The notes: generated from the sequence alone by a model not told the origin. A DNA stretch of 23,429 bases from Pseudomonadota bacterium (GCA_023386115.1 JAEWKL010000665.1:1-23429), one strand, 5' to 3'; positions 1 to 7,798 are shown, numbered from the stretch's first letter. Numbers and translations are program-made.

Positions 1-37
1 CCCCCCCGCCCCCCCGGGCCGCGCCGCCGGCGCCAAC

Positions 38-69
38 CCGGGGTTCCGCTGCGCGGCCCCGGGATGACG
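38..69. repeat. REP-like GC-rich palindromic repeat, copy 1
   Basis: The core TTCCGCTGCGCGGCCCCGGG plus the trailing ATGACG closely resembles the elements at 13518-13552 and 13640-13674. The same CTCCGCTGCGCGG-type core with a conserved ATGACG flank in two separate intergenic regions indicates a dispersed extragenic repeat rather than a gene-specific site. Confidence 0.55.
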
Positions 70-176
70 TCGAGGATTAGAATCGGCCACGTCATACAGG
101 CTCTGAGGTCGTGAGCAAAAACAGGAAACACATCACAAAATCAGATTGTCTTGAGTAAGACTTCGACATTTTCGCT

Positions 177-214
177 AGACAAAGCGACGCCGAGACAATC
201 TCCGTTCGAGACAA
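177..214 (+). promoter_or_regulatory. Three AGACAA direct repeats with 16-bp period
   Basis: AGACAA occurs at 177-182, 193-198 and 209-214, exactly 16 bp apart. The last two are part of a longer CGAGACAAT repeat (191-199 and 207-215). An inverted copy, TTGTCT, lies at 146-151. This is consistent with an operator or activator-binding array before the substrate-binding protein gene. The regulator is unknown. Confidence 0.4.
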
Positions 215-301
215 TTGAGCAACGTCCCGCAGAGGATGGCCGAATCGGACAGAACAAACAGACGAGCGGGATGGACGACGCTTCGAGGGGGGAGTCAGAA
301 C

Positions 302-1516
302 ATGAAACGGATCATCGCATCGGCCGTCGCCGGTCTGCTCGCGCTGGCGGCGCCCAGCCCCGGCCGGGCCGAGATCTCCGACGGGACGGTCAAGGTCGTG
401 GTGCTCAACGACCAGTCCTCGGCCTATAGCGACACCGCCGGCAAGGGCTCGGCGGTCGCCGCCCAGCTGGCGATCGACGATGCCGGCGGCCGGGCCGGGG
501 CTGCGCTGGTCGTGCTCCTCTCGGCCGACCATCAGCAGAAGGTCGATATCGGCGCCGGCCTCGCGCGTCGGATGCTCGACATCGACCACGCCGACGCGTT
601 CTTCGACATCTCGAACTCGGCCGTCTCCTTCGCGGTCCAGGAGGTGACGCGCGCCGCCCGCAAGGTCGTGGTCCATGTCGGCAGCGGCAACGCCGACCTC
701 GTCGGCAAGGCCTGCTCGCCCTCGGCAGCGCTCTGGCTCTACGACACCTACGCCCTCGCCCGGGGCCTCGCGCGCGCGCTCTACGACGACGCGCACCGGA
801 GCTGGTTCCTGCTCACCGCCGACTATGCCTTCGGCCACGCGATGCAGCGCGACCTGACCGCGACCCTGCAGCAGCAGGGCGGCAAGGTGGCGGGCGCGGT
901 CCGGCATCCCTTAGGGTTGGCCGATTTCAGCTCGTTCCTGGTCCAGGCCGGCGGCACCGACATGCAGGTCCTGGCGCTGCTCAATGCGGGGGCCGACACC
1001 ACCAACGCCATCAAGCAGGCAGCGGAGTTCGGGCTGATCCGCGAGGGCGTGAAGCTCGCCGTCCCGATCTTCACCCTCGTCAACGTCAAGGCGATCGGCA
1101 ATGCCCTCGCCCAAGGCACGACTTTCCTCGCCGGCTATTACTGGGACCACGACGAGCCCAGCCGCGCCTTCGCCAAACGCTTCGCCGCGAAGCACGGCAA
1201 GCCGCCGACCCACGCACAGGCGGCCGTCTACAGCGCCGTGCGCCACTACCTCAAGGCGGTGGAGGCGACCGGCTCCGACGACGGCGTCGTGGTGATGGAC
1301 CGGATGAAGGCGATGCCGGTCGAGGATTTCATGACCCGGGGCGCCGTCCTGCGCCCCGACGGCCGGCTCGAACGGGACATGCTGCTCGTCGAGGTCAAGG
1401 CGCCGAAGGACGTGCGCGGCGAATGGGACCTGATGAGCGTCCGCACCACCGTCAGGAGCGCGGACATGCTCCGTCCCCTGGCGGAGAGCGAGTGCCCGCT
1501 GGTCGCCCAGCGCTGA
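302..1516 (+). CDS. ABC transporter substrate-binding protein, branched-chain amino acid/aromatic acid type
   Basis: A periplasmic type I solute-binding protein of the LivK-like family (Peripla_BP_6), 404 residues. The ATG at 302 is chosen because GAGGGGGGAG lies 7 bases upstream and the product then starts with a classical signal peptide: MKRII, a hydrophobic stretch to about residue 18, and likely cleavage after GRA at residue 23. An in-frame ATG at 215 would bury this signal. The C-terminal RPLAESECPLV is typical of the subfamily that often accompanies aromatic or short-chain acid catabolism. No permease or ATPase genes follow; they may lie upstream of the window, or the protein may be an orphan. 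An acyl-CoA dehydrogenase starts 62 bp downstream, suggesting co-transcription. The ligand cannot be deduced from sequence. Confidence 0.9.
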   Translation: MKRIIASAVAGLLALAAPSPGRAEISDGTVKVVVLNDQSSAYSDTAGKGSAVAAQLAIDDAGGRAGAALVVLLSADHQQKVDIGAGLARRMLDIDHADAFFDISNSAVSFAVQEVTRAARKVVVHVGSGNADLVGKACSPSAALWLYDTYALARGLARALYDDAHRSWFLLTADYAFGHAMQRDLTATLQQQGGKVAGAVRHPLGLADFSSFLVQAGGTDMQVLALLNAGADTTNAIKQAAEFGLIREGVKLAVPIFTLVNVKAIGNALAQGTTFLAGYYWDHDEPSRAFAKRFAAKHGKPPTHAQAAVYSAVRHYLKAVEATGSDDGVVVMDRMKAMPVEDFMTRGAVLRPDGRLERDMLLVEVKAPKDVRGEWDLMSVRTTVRSADMLRPLAESECPLVAQR

Positions 1517-1578
1517 GGGCGCTGGCCCAGACCCGCCCCGGCAACCCGGGGCCTGCCCCCGCCATCCGAGGAGCGACG

Positions 1579-2757
1579 ATGCTGAGACGCCGCCTGTTCC
1601 AACCCGAGCACGAGGAGTTCCGCCGCACGGTCCGGCGCTGGGCCGAGGCGGAGGTCTACCCGCAATCGAAACGCTTTCGCGAGGACGGCATGGTCTCGCG
1701 CGAGGTTTGGCGCAAGGCCGGCGCGGAAGGGTTCCTGGCGATGTTCGCCGACCCCGCCCATGGCGGCCTCGGGCTCGACGATTTCCGCTTCGACATGGTG
1801 CTCACGGAAGAGCTGGCCGCGCGCGAGAACGGTCTGTACATCCCGCTCCATAACCGGATCGTCGCGCCGTACATCCATCGCTTCGGCACCCCGGCGCAAG
1901 CCGACCGGTTCATGCCCGGCATCGTCTCGGGCGAAACCATCCTCGCCATCGCCATGACGGAGCCGGATGCCGGCTCGGACCTGTCGGGCCTGCGCAGCCG
2001 GGCCGAGGATCGCGGCGACCACTGGCTCCTCAACGGCGCCAAGACCTACATCTCGAACGGGATCCTCGCCGGTCTCGTCGTGGTCGCGGCCCGGACCGGT
2101 CCCGGCCGGCACGAGATCGGCCTGTTCCTGGTCGAGGGCGACCGGCCCGGCTTCACCCGCGGCCGGCGCCTGGAGAAGATCGGCCTGAAGTCGCAGGACA
2201 CCGCCGAGCTGCACTTCACGGATGTGCGCCTGCCGAAGGACAACCTGCTCGGGGACCCGGCGGGCGGCTTCAAGCTGATGATGCACAACCTCGCCGAGGA
2301 GCGGCTGATCGGCGCGGTCCAGTTCCTCGCCCACGCGCAGAGGGCCTTCGCCATCACGCTCGACTTCGTGAAGGTGCGCCGTGTCTTCGGCCGGCCCCTC
2401 GGGACCTTCCAGAATTCCCGCTTCGTCCTGGCGGACCTGCGCACGCGGCTCGACGCCGCCCAGGCCTTCGTCGACGCCTGCGCGGCCGAGCATCTCGACG
2501 GGGCGCTGTCGTCCGAGCTCGCCGCCGAGGTCAAGCTGCACGCCTCGGAGACGGAAGGGGCGGTGGTCGATGCCTGCCTGCAGCTGCATGGCGGCGCCGG
2601 CTTCATGGAGGAAGTCGAGATCGCCCGGATGTACACCGCGGCCCGGGTCAGCCGGATCTACGCGGGATCCTCGGAGATCATGAAGGAGATCATCGGCCGC
2701 GGGCTCGGCCTCGACGACCGGCCGACACGCGGCGCGCAGGGGGAGGACCGCGCATGA
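1579..2757 (+). CDS. Acyl-CoA dehydrogenase
   Basis: An FAD-dependent acyl-CoA dehydrogenase that introduces an alpha,beta double bond in an acyl-CoA; 392 residues, normal for the family. GAGGAG (1568-1573) precedes the ATG at 1579. Visible signatures are AMTEPDAGSD (125-134, FAD/substrate binding), RRVFGRPL (267-274), LHGGAGF (336-342) and IYAGSSEIMKEI (360-371). The usual catalytic Glu of short/medium-chain enzymes (IYEGT) is Ala362 here. Glu241 in EERL aligns with the alternative base used by long-chain and isovaleryl-CoA dehydrogenases, so the enzyme is probably active and of that subgroup. The stop overlaps the next start (ATGA, 2754-2757), so translation is probably coupled with the acyl-CoA synthetase. 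The substrate is unknown. Confidence 0.93.
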   Translation: MLRRRLFQPEHEEFRRTVRRWAEAEVYPQSKRFREDGMVSREVWRKAGAEGFLAMFADPAHGGLGLDDFRFDMVLTEELAARENGLYIPLHNRIVAPYIHRFGTPAQADRFMPGIVSGETILAIAMTEPDAGSDLSGLRSRAEDRGDHWLLNGAKTYISNGILAGLVVVAARTGPGRHEIGLFLVEGDRPGFTRGRRLEKIGLKSQDTAELHFTDVRLPKDNLLGDPAGGFKLMMHNLAEERLIGAVQFLAHAQRAFAITLDFVKVRRVFGRPLGTFQNSRFVLADLRTRLDAAQAFVDACAAEHLDGALSSELAAEVKLHASETEGAVVDACLQLHGGAGFMEEVEIARMYTAARVSRIYAGSSEIMKEIIGRGLGLDDRPTRGAQGEDRA

Positions 2758-4289
2758 AGCACCCGTCGCACTTCGCGAAGGTCACACCGGACAAGGTCGC
2801 CTACCGCATGGCGCGCTCGGGCGAGACCATGACCTATGCCGAGCTCGATGCCCGGTCGAACCGCAACGCCCAGGCGCTCCGCGCCCTCGGGGTGGGCCAG
2901 GGCGGCAACGTCGCCCTGCTGTTCGAGAATCGCCTGGACTTCCTCGCCCTCGCCTGGGCCTGCCAGCGCAGCGGTATCTTCTACACCGCGATCAACACCC
3001 ACCTGGCTGCGGCGGAGATCGCCTACATCGTCGGCGACTGCGACGCCGCGGTGGCGATCGTCTCGGACACCTTCGCCTCCTGCCTCGACGACCTCGCGGC
3101 CGCCTGCCCGACGGCGCGGTTCTTCGTCTGCGGCGGCAGCCCTCGCCCAGACCGCGACTGGAACGCGCTCTCCGCCGGCCAGCCGGCGAGTCCGGTCGCC
3201 GACGAGGCGGCCGGCGCCGACCTGCTCTACTCCTCGGGCACCACCGGGCGCCCGAAGGGCATCGTGCGCCGCTTCGAGCCGCGCCCGATCGACACCGTGA
3301 TCCCGGCCCTGATGACCAGCCTGTGCGAGACGGTCGGCGGGGCGGGGCCCGACACCGTCCTGATCTCCCCGGCCCCGCTCTACCACGCGGCGCCCCTGCG
3401 CTTCGCCATGATGACGGCGATGCTCGGCGGCACGGCCCTGGTCTCGGACAAGTTCGATGCCGAGGAGGTGCTCCAGCAGATCGAAACCTGGGGCGTCACC
3501 CACGGCCAGTTCGTGCCGACGCATTTCGTGCGCATGCTCAAGCTGCCCGAGGCGGTCCGGGCTCGCTACCGGCACGACAGCTTGCGCGTCGTCTACCACG
3601 CCGCCGCCCCGTGCCCGCGCGACGTGAAGGCGGCGATGATCGAGTGGTGGGGGCCGATCCTGGTCGAGTACTACGCGAGTTCCGAGGCGAACGGCGTCAC
3701 GCTCTGCACCTCGCCCGAATGGCAACGGTTTCCCGGCACGGTCGGCCGCTCGCTGACCGGACCGATCGTCATCGCGGACGAGACCGGCAACGAATTGCCG
3801 CCAGGCGAGATCGGCGCCGTCTACTTCGACAGCGGCGTGCAGTTCGAGTACCGCAACGACCCGGAGAAGACCGCCGCCGCCTATCTCCGCCCGGGCTGCG
3901 CCACCTTCGGCGATATCGGCCACGTCAACGAGGAGGGTTTCCTCTTCCTGGCCGACCGCAAGGCGTACATGATCATCTCGGGCGGGGTGAACATCTACCC
4001 GCAGGAGACCGAGGACCTGCTCGTCTCGCATCCTGCCATCGAGGACGTCGCGGTCTTCGGCGTGCCGAACGAGGAGATGGGCGAGGAGGTCAAGGCCGTC
4101 GTCCAGCTGCGCGCCGGCATCGACGGCACGCCCGAGACGGCGCGGGAGATCATCGCCTGGTGCCGCGCGCGCCTGTCCCACTACAAGGTGCCGCGCAGCA
4201 TCGATTTCCGCAGCGAGCTGCCGCGTACGCCGACGGGCAAGCTCCTCAAGCGTCTCCTGCGCGACGCGTATTGGGCAGGGCACCGGTAG
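2754..4289 (+). CDS. AMP-forming acyl-CoA synthetase
   Basis: An ANL-superfamily acid:CoA ligase, 511 residues, activating a carboxylic acid through an acyl-adenylate. Landmarks are the P-loop-like YSSGTTGRPKG (159-169), the A5 motif YYASSE (306-311), Asp387 in FGDIG (ribose binding), the hinge DRK (401-403) followed by the A8-like IISGGVNIYPQE (407-418), and catalytic Lys496 in PTGKLLKR. All are intact. The ATG overlaps the stop of the acyl-CoA dehydrogenase by 4 bases, implying one operon and a shared pathway: ligase first, dehydrogenase second. The family includes fatty acyl-, aryl- and crotonobetaine-type ligases, and specificity cannot be fixed from sequence. A medium- or short-chain or arylalkanoic acid is plausible. 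Confidence 0.92.
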   Translation: MKHPSHFAKVTPDKVAYRMARSGETMTYAELDARSNRNAQALRALGVGQGGNVALLFENRLDFLALAWACQRSGIFYTAINTHLAAAEIAYIVGDCDAAVAIVSDTFASCLDDLAAACPTARFFVCGGSPRPDRDWNALSAGQPASPVADEAAGADLLYSSGTTGRPKGIVRRFEPRPIDTVIPALMTSLCETVGGAGPDTVLISPAPLYHAAPLRFAMMTAMLGGTALVSDKFDAEEVLQQIETWGVTHGQFVPTHFVRMLKLPEAVRARYRHDSLRVVYHAAAPCPRDVKAAMIEWWGPILVEYYASSEANGVTLCTSPEWQRFPGTVGRSLTGPIVIADETGNELPPGEIGAVYFDSGVQFEYRNDPEKTAAAYLRPGCATFGDIGHVNEEGFLFLADRKAYMIISGGVNIYPQETEDLLVSHPAIEDVAVFGVPNEEMGEEVKAVVQLRAGIDGTPETAREIIAWCRARLSHYKVPRSIDFRSELPRTPTGKLLKRLLRDAYWAGHR

Positions 4290-4385
4290 CGTGCCGGCCC
4301 GGTTCCGGAGGCCTCGACGCGCCGGGCTCGGCGGGCGATGCTGGCAGGCGGGCGACGCCGCGCCCGCCGATCCGGATCCCCCCGC

Positions 4386-5321
4386 ATGACGCACCGCCTG
4401 ACCGCCTCGCCCGGGACCTGCCGCTGGGGCTACCTGGAGGCGGGCGTATCGCCGGTCCTCACGATCCGCAGCGGCGAGCGGGTCACGATCGAGACGGTGT
4501 CCGGCGGACCCGACGCCCTGCCGCCCGAGGGGTTCCATGTGCCGCCGGAGCTGCGCGCGATCCACGCCGCGGAGACCGGCATTCCCTCCGGCCACATCCT
4601 GACCGGGCCGGTGGCGATCGCCGGCGCGCGTCCCGGCGACGTGCTCGAGGTGCGGATCCTCGACATCTCCTTGCGCCAGGACTGGGGCTACAACCGCCAC
4701 CGGCCGCTCGCCGGCACCCTGCCGGACGAGTTTCCCGCCCACCACCACATGAACATCCCCCTCGACCGGGAGCGCCTGACCGCCCGGATGCCCTGGGGGC
4801 TGGAACTGCCGCTCTCGCCCTTCTTCGGCGTGATGGCGGTCGCCCCGCCGCCGGCCTGGGGCCGCTGCACCTCGATCATCCCGCGCGCGTTCGGCGGCAA
4901 CCTCGACAACAAGGAGCTCGTCGCCGGCACAACCCTCTTCCTGCCGGTCTTCGCCGAGGGCGCCCTGTTCTCCTGCGGCGACGGCCACGGCGCGCAGGGC
5001 GACGGCGAGGTCAACGTCACGGCGATCGAGACGGCGCTCTCCGGCACATTCGAGTTCGTGCTGCGCCGGGACCTGTCTTTCACCACTCCGCAGGCCGAGA
5101 CGCCGACCCACGTGATCACGATGGGCCTCGATCCGGACCTCGACCGCTGCGCGGAGCGGGCCCTGCGGGAGATGATCGACCTCGTGGTCGCCCGCATCGG
5201 CATCTCCCGCGACGAGGCCTACGCCCTGTGCAGCATCGCCGCCGACCTGCGGGTGACGCAGACGGTCAACCAGCACAAGGGCGTGCATTGCATGCTGCGC
5301 AAGGACTTCCTGGTCCGCTGA
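4386..5321 (+). CDS. Acetamidase/formamidase family protein
   Basis: A 311-residue member of the FmdA/AmdA family (PF03069), cytoplasmic metal-dependent hydrolases releasing ammonia from short amides such as formamide or acetamide. Recognisable segments are the N-terminal SGERVTIETVSGG, the GPVAIAGARPGDVLEVRI strand, GGNLDNKEL, LFSCGDGHGAQGDGEV (a conserved acidic and His-rich loop) and a C-terminal VNQHKGVHCML. The start is uncertain: the ATG at 4386 gives a family-like N-terminus but has no clear Shine-Dalgarno, whereas the in-frame ATG at 4338 would add 16 Arg-rich residues. The gene follows the acyl-CoA synthetase by 96 bp and may be co-transcribed. It could release an acid for the ligase, but that link is inferred only from position. 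Confidence 0.88.
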   Translation: MTHRLTASPGTCRWGYLEAGVSPVLTIRSGERVTIETVSGGPDALPPEGFHVPPELRAIHAAETGIPSGHILTGPVAIAGARPGDVLEVRILDISLRQDWGYNRHRPLAGTLPDEFPAHHHMNIPLDRERLTARMPWGLELPLSPFFGVMAVAPPPAWGRCTSIIPRAFGGNLDNKELVAGTTLFLPVFAEGALFSCGDGHGAQGDGEVNVTAIETALSGTFEFVLRRDLSFTTPQAETPTHVITMGLDPDLDRCAERALREMIDLVVARIGISRDEAYALCSIAADLRVTQTVNQHKGVHCMLRKDFLVR

Positions 5322-5412
5322 CGGGACGGCGCGACCCTGCTTCCGAGCGGTTCGCACAGAGCTCGCTTGCTTCACGATCATTCTATTGCGAAACGTCCCT
5401 CCCCTCCCCGCC

Positions 5413-5497
5413 ACCTCATCCTGAGGTCGTCGCGGGAAGGGATCTCGACCGTCGAGACGATCGGGGACTGCTCGGCCGCACCATCGCTGCGCGATGG
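5413..5497. repeat. Cluster of three short palindromes (REP-like)
   Basis: The palindromes are at 5413-5427 (6-bp arms, 3-nt centre), 5443-5457 (7-bp arms, 1-nt centre) and 5481-5497 (7-bp arms, 3-nt loop). Each can form a stable hairpin, and none is followed by a T tract. They lie about 90 bp after the amidase stop, so they may stabilise or end its transcript. Confidence 0.5.
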
Positions 5498-5602
5498 GCC
5501 CATGGCGGTCGATCCGCCTCCGGTGAGCACGCCTCGCCGATCCTGTGCGAACCGTCCGCTCCCGCGCGATGACCGGTTGACGCAACGCAAGCAGCCGCTT
5601 AC

Positions 5603-5620
5603 TTGTCGACTAGTCAACAA
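5603..5620 (+). promoter_or_regulatory. Putative GntR/FCD operator
   Basis: TTGTCGAC-TA-GTCAACAA is an 18-bp inverted repeat with 7 of 8 arm positions matching. Half sites of the TTGT...ACAA type are typical for FCD-class GntR repressors. It overlaps or abuts the proposed -10 box and ends 19 bases before the proposed start codon. A GntR/FCD regulator is encoded in the same cluster (9709-10431), which makes it the natural candidate to bind here. Binding itself is inferred. Confidence 0.5.
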
Positions 5621-5639
5621 AACGATGCGGGAGGGGCAG

Positions 5640-6662
5640 GTGGTCGCGATCTCGGTACAGGCGCCGCACGCCCTGACGCTGTCCGACCAACCGGAGCCCG
5701 GTGCCCCGGCGGCGGGCGAGGTGCTGCTGCGGGTCGAGCGCGCCGGGATCTGCGGCTCGGACCTCCACATCCTGCACGGCTCGAACCCCTTCGCCTGCTA
5801 TCCCCGGGTGATCGGACATGAAGTCGCCGGGCGGATCGAGGCGCTCGGCGCCGGCGTCGCCGGGCTCACGATCGGGCAGCGGGTGGTGGTCGATCCCGTC
5901 GTGGCCTGCGGCGCGTGCTATCCGTGCCGGATCGGCCGCCCGAACGTCTGCGCCAAGCTCCAGGTCTTCGGCGTCCACCGCGACGGCGGCTTTCGCGAGT
6001 CCCTGACCGTGCCGGCCGTCAATTGCCTGGCGGTGCCGGACGACCTCGCCCCGGAGGTCGCGGCGCTCGCCGAGCCGCTCTCGGTCGCCGCCAACGTGCT
6101 GACCCGGACCGGGATCTCGTCCGATGACACGGTGCTGGTCTACGGCGCTGGCACCGTCGGCATCACGGTGCTGCAGGTCGCCAAGCTGCACGGCGCCCGT
6201 TGCATCCTCGCCGACCTCGATCCGGCGCGGCTCGCGGTCGCCGAGAGGTTCGGGGCCAACGCGGTCATCCGGGCCGGCGCCGAGAGCGTGCCGGAGCGGG
6301 TCGCGGGCGAGAATGACGGCCTCGGGCCGACGCTGATCGTCGACGGGGCGGGGGTGCCGGCCCTTCTCGACGAGGCGTGCCGGATCGCCAGCCCCGCCGG
6401 GCGAATCGGCCTCCTCGGCTTCTCGCCCGCGCCGAGCCCGGTGGGCCAGCAGGAGATCGTCCGCAAGGAGCTGACCCTGGTCGGCTCACGGCTCAACCGG
6501 CGCCTGATGCCGCAGGTGATCGCCTGGCTCGCCGAAGGCCGGCTCAGGCCCGCCGCGATGATCACCCAGACCTTCCCGGCCCGGGAGGCGCGGACCGCCT
6601 TCGATCTCGTCGAGCGGCATCCCGAGCGCACCCTCAAGGTGCAGCTCGACTTCACGTCGTAG
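5640..6662 (+). CDS. Zinc-dependent alcohol dehydrogenase, L-gulonate/L-galactonate 5-dehydrogenase-like
   Basis: A medium-chain dehydrogenase, 340 residues. Catalytic zinc ligands are Cys38 (GICGSD), His60-Glu61 (GHE) and Glu145; structural zinc ligands are Cys90, 93, 96 and 104. The Rossmann motif is VYGAGTVG (167-174), with Asp192 after strand 2 favouring NAD. The GTG at 5640 is chosen because GGGAGG (5629-5634) lies 5 bases upstream and VAISVQAP aligns with the usual MKAIVxxAP family start. An ATG at 5625 would overlap this ribosome binding site. The segment NPFACYPRVIGHE and the GVHRDGGF motif resemble E. coli LgoD and RspB. With UxuA- and UxuB-like enzymes downstream, oxidation of L-gulonate or L-galactonate at C5 is likely. 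The exact substrate is inferred from context. Confidence 0.88.
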   Translation: MVAISVQAPHALTLSDQPEPGAPAAGEVLLRVERAGICGSDLHILHGSNPFACYPRVIGHEVAGRIEALGAGVAGLTIGQRVVVDPVVACGACYPCRIGRPNVCAKLQVFGVHRDGGFRESLTVPAVNCLAVPDDLAPEVAALAEPLSVAANVLTRTGISSDDTVLVYGAGTVGITVLQVAKLHGARCILADLDPARLAVAERFGANAVIRAGAESVPERVAGENDGLGPTLIVDGAGVPALLDEACRIASPAGRIGLLGFSPAPSPVGQQEIVRKELTLVGSRLNRRLMPQVIAWLAEGRLRPAAMITQTFPAREARTAFDLVERHPERTLKVQLDFTS

Positions 6663-6742
6663 CGACGGCGGCAGATCGTCGGCACCGCGGGCCGGGAGAG
6701 GCGCGGGCCTCAACAATCGAAGACGCATCGAGGGAGGAACGG

Positions 6743-7762
6743 ATGACGACGGGCGGAGCGGTCTCGCGCCGGAGCTTCACGGCCGGGCTGGTGGCGGCGG
6801 GTCTCGCCGGGGGCGCGGCCGCGCCGGCCTGGGCGCGGCGGGCGAAGTACCGCCTGCGCTACGGCACCGCCTTTCCGGCCGACCATCCGGGCGCGGTGCG
6901 GATCCGCGAGGCGGCGGAGGCGATCGCCAAGGCCACGAACGGCGAGGTCGACCTTCAGGTCTATCCCAACAGCCAGCTCGGCGGCGAGCCCGACATGTTC
7001 TCGCAGGTGCGCTCCGGCGCCCTCGACTTCTTGTCGACCTCGGGCATCAACCAGACCATCGTGCCGGTCGGCGGCATCAACGCGGTCGCCTTCGCGTTCG
7101 ACGATTATGCCAAGGTCTGGGCCGCGATGGACGGCGCGCTCGGCGCCCATGTCCGGGCGCAGTTCGCCAAGGCCGGCCTGCACGTCTTCGACCGGATGCT
7201 GGACAACGGATTCCGCAACATCACCACGGCCACCAAGGCCATCACCGGTCCCGACGACCTCAAGGGCCTCAAGATCCGGGTGCCCGGCCACCAGCTCTGG
7301 GTGACGATGTTCGGGGCGCTCGGTGCCGCCCCGACGCCGATCAATTTCGGCGAGCTCTATGCGGCGCTCCAGACACGGATCGTCGACGGACAGGAGAACC
7401 CGCTGGCGCTGATCGCCAGCGCCAAGCTCTTTGAGGTTCAGAAGTACATCGCCCTGACCGGCCATATGTGGGACGGTCACTACATCTTCACCAATGCCAA
7501 GCGCTGGGCGGCGCTGCCGGAGCCGATCCGCGCCGCGATCACGCAGGCCCTGACGGACGCGGCGATGAGGGAGCGCGAGGACGTCCTGCGCCTCAACGAG
7601 GAACTGGTCGCCACCATCACCAAGGCCGGCGTCATCGTCGGCAAGCCCGACACGCCACCCTTCCGCGAGATCCTGCGCAAGGCCGGCTTCTACGCCGACT
7701 GGAAGGCGAAGTTCGGGCCGGAGCCCTGGGCGCTCCTTGAGAGCTACGCCGGCCCGCTCTGA
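6743..7762 (+). CDS. dctP: TRAP transporter substrate-binding protein DctP
   Basis: A periplasmic binding subunit of a tripartite ATP-independent transporter, 339 residues. AGGGAGGA (6731-6738) precedes the ATG. The N-terminus has a twin-arginine signal (SRRSFTA, residues 8-14, then an Ala/Gly-rich hydrophobic stretch) with likely cleavage after AWA at residue 31, so export is probably folded and via Tat. Arg179 in LKIRVPG is the conserved carboxylate-binding arginine of DctP proteins. NFGELYAALQ (201-210) and VDGQENP (214-220) are family signatures. It lies 80 bp after the dehydrogenase and 36 bp before the membrane subunit. An organic acid ligand is expected, probably an aldonate or uronate given the catabolic enzymes nearby. 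Confidence 0.93.
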   Translation: MTTGGAVSRRSFTAGLVAAGLAGGAAAPAWARRAKYRLRYGTAFPADHPGAVRIREAAEAIAKATNGEVDLQVYPNSQLGGEPDMFSQVRSGALDFLSTSGINQTIVPVGGINAVAFAFDDYAKVWAAMDGALGAHVRAQFAKAGLHVFDRMLDNGFRNITTATKAITGPDDLKGLKIRVPGHQLWVTMFGALGAAPTPINFGELYAALQTRIVDGQENPLALIASAKLFEVQKYIALTGHMWDGHYIFTNAKRWAALPEPIRAAITQALTDAAMREREDVLRLNEELVATITKAGVIVGKPDTPPFREILRKAGFYADWKAKFGPEPWALLESYAGPL

Positions 7763-7798
7763 ACGGCACGGCACGCTCGGGCCTGGGAGGGACACGCC

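Larger units (their letters stand above)
1..301. promoter_or_regulatory. Leader region with repeats upstream of ABC substrate-binding gene
   Basis: No gene is supported here. The first 17 bases are almost pure C, followed by a GC-rich palindromic repeat (38-69). From about 75 to 220 the sequence becomes much richer in A+T, as expected for a promoter region. It holds the hexamer AGACAA at 177, 193 and 209 (exact 16-bp period), a perfect inverted repeat AGATTGTCT (143-151) / AGACAATCT (193-201), and a small palindrome GTCTT-GAGT-AAGAC (148-161). These look like binding sites for a transcription factor controlling the downstream genes, but no regulator is identified. A strong ribosome binding site (GAGGGGGGAG, 285-294) ends the region. 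Confidence 0.5.
5322..5639. promoter_or_regulatory. Intergenic region with three palindromes and promoter of sugar-acid cluster
   Basis: No gene is supported in these 318 bases. Three clean palindromes follow one another: ACCTCATCCTGAGGT (5413-5427), TCTCGACCGTCGAGA (5443-5457) and CCATCGC-TGC-GCGATGG (5481-5497). The CCTCATCCTGAGG type is a familiar dispersed element in alphaproteobacteria, so the block is probably a REP-like cluster that may also end the upstream transcript. Nearer the dehydrogenase gene, TTGACG (5577-5582) and TTACTT (5599-5604), 16 bp apart, form a plausible promoter. It is immediately followed by the operator-like palindrome at 5603-5620. Confidence 0.5.

Noticed and set aside
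1..17. Near-pure C run at the window start
   Set aside because: It could be part of a repeat or a sequencing/assembly edge effect. Nothing further can be said from one end of the window.
215..301. Upstream extension of the substrate-binding protein gene
   Set aside because: The added 29 residues are polar and would hide the signal peptide; the strong ribosome binding site fits only the ATG at 302.
3323..5572. Long + strand frame overlapping the CoA ligase and amidase in another phase
   Set aside because: The Arg/Pro-rich translation has no motifs and spans the boundary of two real genes.
2658..5585. Very long open frame on the minus strand opposite the CoA ligase and amidase genes
   Set aside because: High G+C makes stops rare in antisense frames. 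The translation is Arg/Asp/Gly-rich, has no domain pattern, and lies opposite two well-recognised genes.
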